Assembly: GCA_907165135.1 (NCBI GenBank)
Contig: OU015569.1
Coordinates: 434,001-498,000 of the forward strand
Source: Oikopleura dioica
Taxonomy: Eukaryota; Chordata; Appendicularia; Copelata; Oikopleuridae
Direction of reading: 5' to 3'
Length of the DNA: 64,000 nucleotides
The notes under the pieces were generated by a model. That model was not told the DNA's origin and searched no databases. It was given only the letters and a program-made list of their open reading frames with translations. This document shows, one piece after another, positions 51,947-63,945 of this stretch. The stretch's first letter is position 1; each line of letters opens with the position of its first letter. Both the position numbers and the translations under genes were made by a program.

Positions 51947-54591
51947 TTATGTGAGCTGCTTTCCTTGAACGATGGAGCCAGAAAAGGGGATTGGAATGGC
52001 GCTGGATGAGCTTGTTCGAGCGACCTTGGATTGGCGCACAGCTTGCTCCGCGATCGGGGACGAGTTGAAGGCCGTTTCGGCGATGTATTCGACTGTTGTG
52101 GTCGTCTCCATCGGGAGGAGCTCTTCGGAGCGCTGCTTATTTGAGTGTTTGGAAGATTTGTTGCGCAAAGCGAGAGGGGAGCCGATCAGAGCAAGCGGGC
52201 GCTCCTCCTCGTTTTCGTCGGCTTCTGCTTGAGCAAGTTGAGCCTGACGCTGCAGGTGGATGTTGCTGTAGTTCGAGCTAGTGCTCGGCTGCCCGTGAAT
52301 GTCGACGGAAACTGAAAACGTCATTATCAATACTTTTTTATTAAAATCTTATTAAAAATCGAGAAGTCGCTCGCGGCTTCAAGAAAAAAGTAACTTAGCC
52401 GCACTCTGCGCGGCTTCTTTTCTTTCTTAGCTCGAAGCCGCAAGCGGCTTCTCGATTATAAGATGATGTTTAACTTACTAGGAAGAGAAGAGGGATCAGA
52501 GCGCTGTGCTGGAATGTCATTCAATTCGATTTCACTCCCTTCCGGACGCACTTTCTCGGGGCCTGCCGATTCTGTACGTTTTCGAGCACTAGAATATGAA
52601 ATGAGAAAACGAAAAAGAGCCGGAGAAACTCACCCGCCGGAGTCTTCCTTTTCCAGCAATTCCTTTTGCGCGATTTTGTTGGGCTTGGGCGGACCTGTCC
52701 ACCTGCGATGGCTTGTTCTGACCATGTTTTGACTAGCGTTTGTGTTCTGGTCCTTCAAGGTGCTGAGAAAAGGAAACGGGTTAGGGCGATAGGAGAAGGG
52801 GGCTCAATACTCACAGATACTTGTCGAAGAAGCCTTTCTTGTCGATTTCGCGGGTGAAGCGCAAGATGATCTGCGAGGTAAAGTGAGTGCATCGAGGATT
52901 AGTCTTGAGGTATGTGAGGTAGCCAGGAATCTTCTTGAGTTTTGCTTCCATCTGGCTCGTCGGCTTCGCCAGAATCTAAACAAAAAATGCCGAAAATCGA
53001 AAAACGAAAAAAAACTGACCTCGATCGCCACGACTCGGCTTTCTGGATCTTTGGGGTTGCAAGGAAACTTTCCGATTTTCGACAAATCGTTGTTGCCAAT
53101 TGCGTAGATGATTTGAGAATCCTTCGGGTTGACGAACTCGATCGAGTATTTCGTCGCCGTTTCGCGCAGATCTTAATTCGCAATTTTAATCTGGGTTCAA
53201 GAGATTTGTCAATCGAGATGCCGCTTCTTCACGCGGCTTTTTTTTACTTTTGTAGCTCGAAGCAGCAAGCGGCTTCTCGATTAATTTATGGTTTCACCCT
53301 CGAAATGAGGATAGATGCATAATGAAGTTACCTGAGAATTTTTCGTGCTTTCCGGTGGAAACTTTGTATTTGAGGTGATAATGTTCGCCGGCGATTAGTT
53401 TAATATTTTTCTTCATTTGAGCTTCGGCGACGCGTTTCATGTCCCGGATGGTGGATTCTTTGAGTTTCGGCAAGTTGCCGAAGTTCACTTCCAAGTACGA
53501 ATATTGCACTTCTGGATACAACTGGCTCGAGTCCGTCTTCTTCTTGGCGGCGAGCGGGTCTGACGGATCCGAAAAGTTGAAGAATGTTGTCGGGATCTGA
53601 AAAGAAAAGCTAGAAAACGAAAGGGAAAGCGGGGAGGCTTACATTGTTGTCGAGAATGTCTTTGGTTTTGGCGTCTTCTTGAATCTGCGTCCGGATTTTG
53701 TAGATTTCGTGGATCCAGTCGTCTCGTTTCGCCGCGTCGTCGTTCTTGAACCAGAGCTCGATCTTCCGGACGCCCGTGTGGTTGTCGCTTTTATCTGAAA
53801 ACGAAAAATTCAAACCCTAATCTTAACAGACTGGCTTACTTTTGAGGGTTTCGCCTTTGAGGAAGATGATGAGCTGGAAGTAGAGAGAGTTGGACTTGCG
53901 CTCGTTGAGTCTGTCGACGTCGTATTTGTAGATGTAGTAGATGTCCTCTATCAGAAAACGATCTTTACACCAGGGCTGGCCCTTTGCTTGCTGCACTCGG
54001 ATGCGCTCGTTTTGCCAGCGCGCGTCGCTCCTTTTGAAAATTTCAAAATCAAGAAAAAATTCAAAATTCAAAAGCCGTACTCGTAAATTTCCAGGATCGG
54101 GACTGATTCAGAACGGTTGGCCACCTCGTGTCCATCCGACATTCGCAGCACGAGCAATCGCTCCACCTCTGTCTTGAGAAACGTCCTCGTGAGCTTGTCG
54201 AAGCGGCCATTTGGAACTGAAGATTAAAGTTAGATCACTCGATGATAGCTCTTTTATAGGTACGGTTACCTGTGTAGAAAACCTGAGTCAGGTTCTGAAA
54301 GAGCTTAAATGAAAAGCCACGTAACTATTGATAGATTCAATACGCTACGCGGCTTTTCAATTAAGCTCTTTCAGAACCTGACTCAGGCTATCTACACAGG
54401 TTGCCCGGCCCAGAGTTTTTTGATAATAGTTTACCTTTCTCGTGGTAGAAGAAGCCTTCTTTTATGGAAGTGCGGCAGTCTTCAGAATCAGGACTGAACA
54501 ATTGAAAATGAGAAGGGGAAAGTTTAAAAACGGCCTGTTCTTCTAGAGCGAGTTTTGATTGGCTCGGAAGCTCTCCGCTGAAAGTTTTCAT
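51947..54591 (-). CDS. Ten-exon protein with a PH-like domain
   Basis: Exons (minus): 54591-54435, 54216-54081, 54030-53840, 53794-53643, 53596-53332, 53171-53020, 52975-52815, 52762-52634, 52588-52479, 52308-51947. All junctions are GT-AG and in phase with no break; 604 residues. Residues about 60-210 look like a PH fold: beta-rich segments (RLLVLRMSDGHEV, CKDRFLIEDIYYIYKYD), then ELWFKNDDAAKRDDWIHEIY, the Trp-containing C-terminal helix of PH domains, with a long insertion. A second conserved-looking region (about 310-440: AIGNNDLSKIGKFPC, KLKKIPGYLTYLKTNPRC, ILRFTREIDKKGFFDKYL) is unknown. The C-terminal 150 residues are Ser/Gln/Glu-rich and probably disordered. Likely a membrane- or cytoskeleton-associated adaptor; orthology not recognised. 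Confidence 0.85.
52340..52465. repeat. Hairpin repeat with GCCGC core in an intron
   Basis: AATCGAGAAG and CTTCTCGATT arms with GCTCGAAGCCGCAAGC inside; in intron 52478-52309. A similar smaller hairpin lies at 53205-53285 in intron 53331-53172. Confidence 0.75.
54262..54415. repeat. MITE family A in an intron
   Basis: A hairpin in intron 54434-54217 of the PH-like gene, GGTTACCTGTGTAGAAAACC to TCTACACAGGTTGCCCGG. Confidence 0.8.
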
Positions 54592-54924
54592 AAAAGTGGA
54601 CTATCGCATGTTTCGGGGCCCCCCTTTTTAGACGTGATTGTTGCTATTGGACAAAATACGGGACAGTCTGTAGATGTCTCCCAGACGCGCCAACTTGAAT
54701 CGCCCCAGGATAAACAATGAGGATCATGCTCGCGCATGCTGGCCATGACTACCACGGACAAGGCCGCGTGTTTATTGGTCGCCATTTTAACATTTTTAAA
54801 GTTCAAAATCGTTTCAACGCGAAATGAAACGCTTTTTTCTAGTTTGAAATTGATTCCCTTTCTATGCCCGTATCTACCCTGCATGAAAAATATACAGGGC
54901 AGATACTGTTTCAAATTTAACCCT

Positions 54925-55255
54925 AACCTGTATGGGCTCGGGAATGCTGAGTCAGGACCTGTCCTGTTTAAGACTCTTTTTATACATCTATCCTGAATAG
55001 AAATTAATCAATTAGTTTCCCTGTTTACAGTTTTGTTACAGGATTACAGGGATATGTTTTGGTTTACAGGAATACCTGTTTACAGATACGAGGCTATCAT
55101 ATATTATACAGGCCTGTATCTGTAAACAGGTATAGTCCTGCAATCAAAATCAAATATCTGTAATCCTATTTATAGAAAAAACGATTGGTTAAATTCTACA
55201 CAGGGTAGATCTGTTAAAAAAGGGTCCTTAACAGGACAGGCCCTGACTCAGGACT
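54925..55255. repeat. Foldback repeat with ACAGG-rich interior
   Basis: Arms GCTGAGTCAGGACCTGTCCT and AACAGGACAGGCCCTGACTC enclose many TACAGGT/ACCTGTA motifs. Structurally like family C but with family-A-type CTGAGTCAGG in the arms. Confidence 0.72.
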
Positions 55256-55754
55256 CCAAAGCCGCCTGTTTATTTGACTGAAAAAATTAAATGATAACAT
55301 ACCTTAGGCCTCCCCAAGTCTTTGGTTGACACCGAAAAAGCATGCACATTGAAAATCGTGTATTGCTTGAATATCTCGATTTTCAATAATGAAAACCATA
55401 ATTTTGTCAAAGCCGGAATTAACAAAAACAACGGGATGATTCTAGAGCTCAATTCCCAAAATTCGAAAATTTCGAAGTTCATCCCTTTTTCGTTCGATCG
55501 AGTTATTATATTATTTTAAATTAGGAAGAAAGAAATGCGGTCAAATGAGCCAAAAGACAAAAACGTCTGGGTTCGTTCATTTTGTCTTTTGGACTTTCAA
55601 TTTAATTCTCCAACGAGGCATGAAGAATTGAATTCGAAAATATTGTAATTTGTCTGTCTGCAATTTTCAAAATAACTAAAATTAGAATAATCCGCGGTGC
55701 TTATTCAATACTGGAGCTATTTACTACTAACTATTCAAGCAGAAAGCGAGATCT

Positions 55755-55950
55755 GGGCCTCTCTCGACAACCTGTTTTGAAAACCTGAGTCAGGGTTCTG
55801 AAAGAGCTTTGATAAAAGCCGCGCAGCGGCTATTTTTAAATTAAGCCGCAATGTGGCTCGGCCAAAACTACCTTCCAATCAATGAGTCAGAAGTCCTGAG
55901 ATTAGAATGACCCTGACTCAGGTTTTCAAGACAGGTTGCCGAGCCCAAAA
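55755..55950. repeat. MITE family A
   Basis: CTCTCTCGACAACCTGTTTT to GTTGCCGAGCCCA; possible flank repeat CGAGAT on both sides. The segments 55260-55750 and 55950-56550 hold no supported gene. Confidence 0.75.
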
Positions 55951-56554
55951 CGAGATAAATCAGGAAAAACTCGAAAAAGTGAATAAAAAATCTTTTTGTA
56001 ATTTTTTGTCTTACCTGGCAACTTTGTCTTCCATTCCATCATTCATTCAATCGGAAATGCGATTATTGCAATCGCATAAAATTTGAGCAAGAAGCAGAAA
56101 TTAAAATTTTTGTTTGTCAGTTGTTTTTGGAAAGCGCGGAAAGCGGCGGAATTGAAGTGATGAAGCTGAGACACAAGGACTGGAGAGCAGGGAAATCTGA
56201 ACAAGTCGATTAGCAAAAGTTTCCTTTTCTGAAATTACTTTTTCGAAGAGCGGATATTTTAATTTAGAGATTTTTGGAAAAAAGTATTTTTAGTAACCAT
56301 TACTCGCGAACTTTTGAAATTAAGCGTTGTCATTTGCACGAACTGTATGATAGAGCCAGTAGTCACAGAAACTCATTAGAAGGGAATGCGCCAACAATAC
56401 TCAATACTGTTGACTCTTCAGCTTACTCACTTTCTAAATACAAAAAGAAAAAGAAAGGTACAGTAATGCTAATCACAATTATCAGCTGTCATTGCGATAC
56501 AGTAAGTGCTACTGCGAGAAAAAGAGGAAGCATAACGTACCTTTAAGCTGACCT

Positions 56555-56738
56555 CGGCAACCTGTGTAGAAAACCTGAGTCAGGGTCTCAAAGATCTCTA
56601 TTGAAAAACCGCGTAGCGGCTTTTTAAAACGAAGCCGCTTTGCGGCTATGTTCTTTAAGGAGCCACTGCGCGGCTTTTCGTTAGAGATCTTTCAGACCCT
56701 GACTCAGGTTTTCTACACAGCTTGCCGAGCCCGGAGCC
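56555..56738. repeat. MITE family A
   Basis: GACCTCGGCAACCTGTGTAG to GCTTGCCGAGCCCGG. Flanks CCTTTAAG and CCTCTAAG may be an 8-bp duplication. The 56740-57290 stretch has no supported gene. Confidence 0.8.
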
Positions 56739-57294
56739 TCTAAGTTTCTAAATTCCGGAAAGTTGAAAAACCCAGGAAAAAAATTGGGATCAAAAATGTT
56801 TTGAAAATTAAGTTTTGAAGTGATTCACAATTGAAAATAAACTGCTTTACCAAATCTAAACAAAAGGAATTTTTCCCTAGTCATTATTCAAGAATGTTTA
56901 TGAACCTCTCTTATTATGGCGAAAAACACTCTCTTGCCGATTTTGTTTCTTGTTTTTGGTTTTTGATGAATTTGTGAATTCGAAAGTTGAAAGTTGAAAT
57001 CAAGGAGGAGAAAGCGTAAAGCCAATTTAAAGATTATGGAAGTTTACTCGCCACATTATCGCCAAGGTGCAAACGGTGATGGTTAACATCGCCGGAAACG
57101 CGCGTTGTGCTTTCAGCTGTCCATTTCGGTAAATTTGGCATTATTAAAAAGTGAAGCGCCTAGAACGTTTGCTCAACCAGTGAGGATCAAACACCGAGTC
57201 AACAAGAGCGATCACACTCAAGAAACACAAACCATAAAAATAGAAAAGGAAACGCAAGCTCAATCCTAATAGCCATCGGCCAACTGGACTTGGT

Positions 57295-57478
57295 CTGGCA
57301 ACCTGTGTAGAAAACCTGAGTCAGGGTCTGAAGGATCTCCAACGAAAAGCCGCGCAGTGGCTTTTCAAGAACATAGCCGCAAAGCGGCTTCGTTTTAAAA
57401 AGCCACTACGCGGCTTTTCATAAAAGATCTTTCAGACCCTGACTCAGGTTTTCTACACAGGTATCCGAGCCCATTGAT
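57295..57478. repeat. MITE family A
   Basis: TCTGGCAACCTGTGTAGAAA to TCTACACAGGTATCCGAGCC with a double GCCGC core. Downstream (57480-57960) I see no supported gene or RNA. Confidence 0.8.
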
Positions 57479-57961
57479 TAGCTAATTAGCGTACAATCAT
57501 CATGTTATCCGAACATCTACAATCTCTGGAAGAATCCGTACCTGTAAGTGGAAAAGTAAAAAGCTCAAGAGAGAGTCGGAATTACAACACGAAAAACGGT
57601 AAAAAGAGAGCTGAAGCGCAGCCGAGCGTGTGTTGATCTGGGGCGAATGCTCCAACCCCTGGCGCTTAAGTACGTAACTCGTCCCACATTCTCGGGAAGA
57701 GAGGACTCTCTGTCGCTTCTGAAAAGCTCCAGAAAAATACGGTGTCCGGGAGTCGTTACGATAACACAGTCTCAGCCTGCTCGAGCCCAGCGCCATCTCG
57801 AAAACAAATAATTTATTGATTACAGGCACACAATTTACAGCCTTTATCAAACTGCTTTGAACTAGGTTAGGGTTATTGCGTAAGGGTTTATTCATTGGTG
57901 CCCGCTAATCATCGGAACATCGGAGAGTTCATGGATAGTCGAATAAGGATGACTTGAGTCT

Positions 57962-58490
57962 GGGCTCGGAGACCTGTGTGTAAACCTGAGTCATGGTTTC
58001 AAAGAGCTTGTAGCAAATGCTACGATTTCAATCTATCTTAAAATTCTAGCGAAGGCGCTTTGCCAATGAAGAAGCCCGATAAAATGGAAGACCCGGTCTT
58101 TTAGATAGGGGTTTTTCAGAAATCTCAAGAACGCCAGAATAAATCGAAAAAGCTTGCATTATTGCATTCTTCCTTAAAAGATTCGGACATAAAAGAAGGT
58201 CAAAGAGCGTGACGAGTTCGATAAGCTTTCTCGTCAAAACAAATACGCAATAAATTGAAGGTTGTTTTGCTCTCATACTGTCGGGCTCTCATGCAATCCC
58301 TAGGCTTTTGACCTGTCTCTGAGACACCAGGACCCTGCTATCGTCAGTTTTGACATTCCAGAGGAACTAGAGCACGGGTTTGAATCATTTCAATCAAGAA
58401 TGATTTGCGGGTTCATTTTCGTAAAAGCCGCTCCGCGGCTTTACATTTGAACTCCTCAGAACCTGACTCAGGTTACCGAGTCCAGAGGCT
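57962..58490. repeat. Family-A MITE interrupted by unrelated DNA
   Basis: The left end GGGCTCGGAGACCTGTGTG (57962) and the right end GCCGCTCCGCGGCTTTACA...CCGAGTCCAG (58430-58488) are 350 bp apart, separated by non-repeat sequence. 58490-58955 is gene-poor. Confidence 0.6.
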
Positions 58491-58959
58491 GGTAGGGCGT
58501 ATGTCTGGTAGACAAGAAAGACGAACAAATTACCGGTAAGATGAAGATAAGGAGGAAGAGTGAAGTTGGCCTTCTCAGATTCTTTTAGCTGGGGAAATCC
58601 AAACTACGGACATTTTGTTTTATTTCTCTCGGCTGGAATACTTTTAGCAAAGAGCTAGAAAAGGAGGAAAAGGCTTTGGGTGTTTTATATCCTGTCTCGA
58701 GACATACAGGCCGTCTCACGTCGCCCAGTCCGCTGCTGAGTTGGAGACATGAAAGAAAGCCGGAGCCATAATAAGTGCTCGACGGGATCGAAAAAACGTA
58801 ACTCTCTCTCTTCTTTTCTTCACTTAGACGAGCGTCTTATTATCGCCAAAACAAGCTTCATCTTATTTTTTAGTTTTTGAATCAAAAATCAGTTTTTAAC
58901 CCACTCTCGCGTTGAGCACAACTAACTTCATATTTCAATTAAGATTTTAAAGAAATTAT

Positions 58960-59085
58960 GTCAAAAGCCGCAGAGCGGCTTTTAGAAAATGCAAGCCGCA
59001 GAGCGGCTTCGCCAAGATACCATCTTCATCTATTTTTCTAACAAATCCTGACTCAGGTTTCTTACACAGGTTGCCGAGCAGACAA
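58960..59085. repeat. Right part of a family-A MITE
   Basis: The GCCGCAGAGCGGC core and the right end CCTGACTCAGGTTTCTTACA...TTGCCGAGC remain; the left end is missing. Confidence 0.65.
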
Positions 59086-59299
59086 CATCGAAATCTAATT
59101 TACAGTCTTTCTATTTCGATAAGCGAGACTGTAATCCGCTGCTCATGAGAATCCTAGAAAGAGCGAGAGTCTAAGACAATGACTCGCGAAAATAAATCGC
59201 CCTCGCGGATTCGAGTCTCTTTTTTGGGAAAATTCCTGAGACAGAAAATATCTTCCAAAAGGCGAAAGAAATCTCCATCAACTTTACATAGTGCCACCA

Positions 59300-59485
59300 C
59301 GGGCTCGGCGACCTGTGTAGAAATTTTCTACTAGAAAACCTGAGTCAGGGTCTGAAAAATCTTAAATGAAAAGCCGCCAGGATTTACAAATAGATTGGAA
59401 TTTGCGGCTTCGTTCTGCGCGGCTTTTCATTTAAGATCTTTCAAACCCTGACTCAGGTTTTCTACACAGGTCGCCGAGCCCAGAA
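59300..59485. repeat. MITE family A
   Basis: GGGCTCGGCGACCTGTGTAG to CTACACAGGTCGCCGAGCCC. Compensatory changes at the same base of both ends keep the hairpin paired. Confidence 0.82.
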
Positions 59486-59764
59486 TAACTCCAAGTGACC
59501 GTAAGAAAAGAGAGCGTTAATTTCTTTTCTGTTAATTTTGGCATTTTACAACCAAACTCTCGATCATAATTAAAAATGAGCCAGTTTAGCACTGACAGGT
59601 ATTAAATGTTGCTTTCCCATCTTTCAGTTCCAAGCCGATTCTATAATTGAAGAATTCGCGAAATTGCGAATTCGCGCCATGAGAATCCGGAGACACCGTG
59701 AGACCGTTTCCCCTCGCTATCAAGCTTCCGCGGAATCGAATTCTTTAAAAGGGCCCTTTTAGCA

Positions 59765-60010
59765 GTCTAAAAAAGTTGAGAAGCTGAATCTTGCGGCTTC
59801 GAGAAAGAGATATTTTAACCGCGATTCGCGCGGCTTTTTCTTTCCTAGCTAAAAGCCGCTAAGTTTCAGAGAACACTGTATTAAAATCGGATACAGTGCT
59901 GTCTGAAATTTAGCGGCTTTGAACTAAAAGAAAAGCCGCGCGAATCGCGGCTAAAATATTTCTTTCTCGAAAGAGCCGTAGGCGGCTTCTGGATTTTACG
60001 AAGAAAATAT
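59765..60010. repeat. Inverted repeats of the GAAGCCGC type
   Basis: Two imperfect hairpins back to back, with CTTGCGGCTTCGAGAAAGA-like arms and a CGCGATTCGCGCGG core. Confidence 0.7.
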
Positions 60011-61177
60011 ATGTTATGTAGTCTAAAATTAAGGGATTTCTGCGGCTAAAAGTGCGAAAATTCCAAAAACCCGCGAAAAGTGAAAATTTGGAGAAATAAA
60101 ACAGTCGATAAACAGAAAGCGAAATATGCATTGAACACCCTTGGCACCTACAGTAGTACAAGCTCGAACAAGGTCAACCCAGGTCATCAAATTTGAAGAA
60201 AGAAAAAATAAGAGGGGGACACCCTTATTCAAAAAATAGTTCTTTCTGAAGTTTTTTCGTTAAAAATTATTAAATTAAAATAAAAACAAAAATTCGAAAA
60301 GTGAAAATTGAAAATTAAGGGTATACCTGTCAGGAAAGCGTTGAGTTCTTTTTTCTGTTGTTGTTGTTGTTTATTTTTGCTGGTTTCTGTTTTGGCTGTG
60401 TTGACGGTTTTCGTTTTTCTTTTTCTTCAAAATGTCTCCTTTTTTTGTCAGGAAATTCTCTTTTTGTTTTTTTGTTTTAATTTTCGCTTTTTAAAAAGCG
60501 GTGTTTTGAGTCGAATTTATGAAAATTCGCGATTTTTCGATTTCGCGAATTCGCTTCGTTTTTCTTCGATTTCTAGCTTTTTTGAGTGATTCGCTTCCAA
60601 AATTCGCCCGAAAGAAAGATTCTCCATTTCATACTTTCTCTTTTTTTGTTAAATTGGCAAAATTAAAAAGTGTTAATTTTGTTATTTTTTCGCGTTTTCT
60701 CACTTTTGGGCACTCTCTAGCGCCGCCAGCTGGTGCGTCATAAGACAGGCTCAGCTCTTCGCACTCTCTATTTCCTGATCAATGGAGCTGGCTCAGCGCT
60801 GATTGGCTGCTCCCCGCCCGCGCGATTTGACCGCCAATGAGCGGGGCTATTACGCGTACTCCTTACTACGATTCCTGGAATGGGTCACGTACCAGCGTGA
60901 AAGTCACGTAGCCTTTTTTCAACTCGTTATTTTTAAAATTAACAAATTATATAATATATTATTTATTTCAATAATAAATTTATTAAATAATTTATAGTAA
61001 ATAATAATTAAATTTAATAATATAATAATTTATAATATAGTTTAAATTAATTTAATTATATAATTTAATAATCTATAATAATAATTTATCAATTAATAAA
61101 TTATGCGAATTTTTATTTTAGAATTAAACGAATAGTTAACAAATAAACAATATATGATTTAAAAAATATATATTTTA
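60010..61177. other. Gene-poor AT-rich stretch
   Basis: It contains one pair of GTGACACCC-like motifs (60215, 60315), T-rich DNA at 60340-60660 and an almost pure A/T block at 60940-61170. The short GC-rich patch 60780-60920 has GGGTCACGTACC and CACGTG-like motifs that could be promoter sites; this is weak. Confidence 0.45.
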
Positions 61178-61181
61178 TTAA

Positions 61182-61573
61182 GGGGGTAGAACTAGGTTTT
61201 GCGAAATGTAGTGATTTTTGAGAAGCACTTTTAATAAGAAAAACCTGTTTTTACTTATGATCACGAACTTTCCTCAAAAATGTTGCTAGATAAGGGGTAA
61301 AACTATTTTAAAATGAGATTTAAAAAGTTGGCTAGTCACGTGACTCGAGAAATTTGAGGACGCGAATACGCTAAAATTGCGATTTTCGAAGAGGTGGGTT
61401 GACGTTTCGCTCTCTAGCGCCAGAATGTGTTGACGAAAAAATTTCAAGAAAAATGTTGTTAGATCTAGGTTTGTTCTATCTTCAGCCGAAGAGAGAATTT
61501 GAAAATCTAAGCTCTCCTGACTTTGAGCGCCGGTCTAGAATCGGCTATTTTCGAAAAACCTAGTTCTACCCCC
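61182..61573. repeat. piggyBac-like MITE with TTAA target duplication
   Basis: Inverted ends GGGGGTAGAACTAGGTTTT and complement, flanked by TTAA at 61178-61181 and 61574-61577; 392 bp, no transposase. TTAA duplication is diagnostic of the piggyBac mechanism. Confidence 0.85.
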
Positions 61574-61579
61574 TTAAAT

Positions 61580-61985
61580 AATAATTATATAGTCTCAATT
61601 CTGTTCTGAACATTCTGAAAATCACCCAATCTAAAAAAGGAAAAGCACGTGACCAAGAAATCAAGAGAAGCGTGGCTGCTCTCCAAGTCACCTGAGTCTG
61701 ATGGAGCTGGAAAATATTTTTACATTTTTAGCGAACTTGCTTAGGCCGCCAGCTTTCTTGAAGCTCCGTAAATATCAAAAACAAGCGAAAATTTTTAATA
61801 ACCTAATGGTTGATGCTTTTTCTCAGCGGGCTAAAAATAGGAGCAAGATTCTTGATTGTTTCAATTTTGGAAATTCTCCATTGAATTGAGAATTTCTCGG
61901 ATTTAGTTGCAACAATAGGCTAAAAATAATTTTTATAGCTGCTATAATTCATTAAAAACTTAAAAATAAAAACGGTTTCTAAAAA
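61580..61985. other. Gene-free stretch
   Basis: No exon, RNA gene or strong repeat can be supported here. Confidence 0.45.
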
Positions 61986-61989
61986 TAAA

Positions 61990-62275
61990 CAAGCTCAAAA
62001 CCTGTCTATAAAACCTGAGTCAGGGTTATGAGACATCTTTAAAAAGCCGCATAGCGGCTTTTATAAAAACTAAGCCGCGCAGCTGGCTTCGCCAATTTCA
62101 ATTTATTTTTTAATTCTAATACTAATAAAATTAAGAATTTAAAAAATAGATTAAAATTGTAATTTTGGCGAAGCGGCTTCGCGGCTCCGTTTTTATAATA
62201 GCCGCTATGCGGCTTTTATTAAAGATGTTTCATAACCCTGACTCAGGTTTTCTAGACAGGTTTTCGAGCTTGTTA
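61990..62275. repeat. MITE family A, expanded centre
   Basis: CAAGCTCAAAACCTGTCTAT and complement at the ends, two GCCGC hairpins, and a 40-bp AT palindrome in the middle. The unique flanks also pair (TTTCTAAAAATAAACAAGCT), so this copy extends beyond the usual ends. Confidence 0.82.
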
Positions 62276-62529
62276 ATTTTTAGAAACCGTTTTTATTTTT
62301 ATGTTTTTCATGAATTATAGCTATTTTTCTTGTTTGATTTTTTTCTTGAAATCAAGGAAGAAAACACTCTTTTTTTGCGAGGAAGAAACTTTATTGCTTG
62401 TTTCGTAAAATAAAAGTAAAATAGCGTTTTTTTGTGAAATAAAATAAGCTTTACTGAGTTTGAAATAAAAGTTGATTATCGTTTTAAGGCAGTTGATTTC
62501 TCTCTTTTTCTCATTTTCTTCGGCTATTA

Positions 62530-63345
62530 TCAAACGCGGTGGTCCTTGAAGTAGTGTCCGTGCAAACCTCGAGCCGCGGCTTTTTGGGTTTCGTTTTCTG
62601 GAACTGTCACTGGGTCGAACGTATTTGGCAACTCTTTCAGCCACGAATTCACCTGAAAGATCATTCAAAATAATGCTAAGAGGGTCAGGAACAACGGAGA
62701 TGGTCTGGGCCCAGGAAGCTGCGTTGAAAACCTGAGTCAGGGTCTGTAAACGAAGCGTCTTTGACAGAATTATTAGGCTTTGTTATAATTAAAGCCGCTA
62801 CGCGGCTTTTCATTGGAGATTTTCCAGACCCTGACTCAGGTTTTCCACACAGGTTGCCGAGTCTTTGGGATGGTTTGTGGGGGTTCCTGAGGGGCTGGGC
62901 TCGGCAACCTGTTTAGAAAACCTGAGTCAGAGTCACAGGAGCTGAAATGAAAAGCCGCAGAGCTAATATTCGCGGCTTTTCATTTCAGCTCTTGTGACCC
63001 TGACTCAGGTTTTCTACACAGGGTGCTGACCCCAGCTGGAGGGGGGAGTTTTGCTAGCCCGTGATTCGGTGGGAGCCCCCCCCCCCTCGTCTAGGAACCC
63101 TCCCTCGTTTTAGCCCTTTTGAGATAAATACTCTTCCTTGATTTCCTATTTTTTTGAACTCACTTTTTCGAGCGAGCGGCGGATAATTTTCTCATTTTCT
63201 GTCAAAGTAGCTTCTTCTTTGCAAAGCAATTTCGAGTTTCGCACTAGAAACGTTTCTTCTCTCAATTTTCAGGCCTTCCAAGCTCACCTTTTATCAGTTC
63301 GTTGCGGCGGTCTTCGACCGTGTCGGTCGAAAGCGAGCTTCTCAT
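62530..63345 (-). CDS. Small protein, 86 residues, three exons
   Basis: Exons 63345-63288, 63243-63164 and 62652-62530, joined in phase by GT-AG introns of 44 and 511 bp; the second intron holds two family-A MITEs. The protein starts MRSSLSTDTVEDRRNELIK, is helical and charged in the middle (LTENEKIIRRSLEKVNSWL) and ends AARGLHGHYFKDHRV. AATAAA (minus strand) lies at 62395-62390. Three in-phase junctions and the poly(A) signal make it convincing. No membrane helix or known motif; the family is not recognised. Confidence 0.75.
62708..62868. repeat. MITE family A in an intron
   Basis: CTGGGCCCAGGAAGCTGCG to CACACAGGTTGCCGAG. Confidence 0.75.
62897..63035. repeat. MITE family A, short form, in an intron
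   Basis: CTGGGCTCGGCAACCTGTTT to CTACACAGGGTGCTGACCCC. CTGAGGGG on the left and CTGGAGGGG on the right may be its duplication. Confidence 0.78.
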
Positions 63346-63709
63346 TGAGCTTTGAGTACACGAAGGACACTGCACCAGCTGAAAAACGGATGAAAAAGAG
63401 GAAAAAGAGGCGTTTTGCTCTTTTAGCGAAAAATCACGCGTCGAAGAGCTTTTTCAGGAGCATTTTCGAGGAGTCTTCTTCTTACCGAGGAGTTTACCCA
63501 AGTTTCAACATTTTCGTCGGTCACACTATCCGACAAAGGCCACTGGGAAGAATGATGAAGGGGAGGAGGAGGCGCTGCTCCTCCTCCTCGATGCGGGAGA
63601 CTCGTTCTGGACGGCGTCGAGGCTGACCACTGCGGATGATAGGTGGTTGATTGGCTGCGTTGAGTTAGTTTTTGGAATTTTGACTCCTGAAAGGTGCGTT
63701 TTTGCGGTT

Positions 63710-63945
63710 TGGGCTAAGCAACCTGTGCACAAATCGTGAGTCAGGGTTCTGAAAAAGCTGCGGCTTTTAAGAAACAAAGCCGCGCTGCGGCTTCGCAAGA
63801 ATTTAATAAAACATGTAAATTATTTAGGTTATTTGGCGAATCCGCTTTGCGGCTTCGTTTTCAAAAAGCCGCTTTGCGGCTTTTTATTTAAGATGTTTCA
63901 GGCCCTGACTCAGGGTTATGGCACAGGCTGCCCAACTGAGCTTGA
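63710..63945. repeat. MITE family A
   Basis: GGGCTAAGCAACCTGTGCAC to GGCACAGGCTGCCCAAC with two GCCGC hairpins. The segment 63350-63700 shows no supported gene. Confidence 0.75.

Noticed and set aside
57500-57895. Minus-strand frame of 131 codons
   Set aside because: Composition is not protein-like, and no motif, acceptor or poly(A) signal was found.
63138-63626. Plus-strand frame of 162 codons near the window end
   Set aside because: Antisense to two well-supported exons of the 86-residue minus-strand gene.
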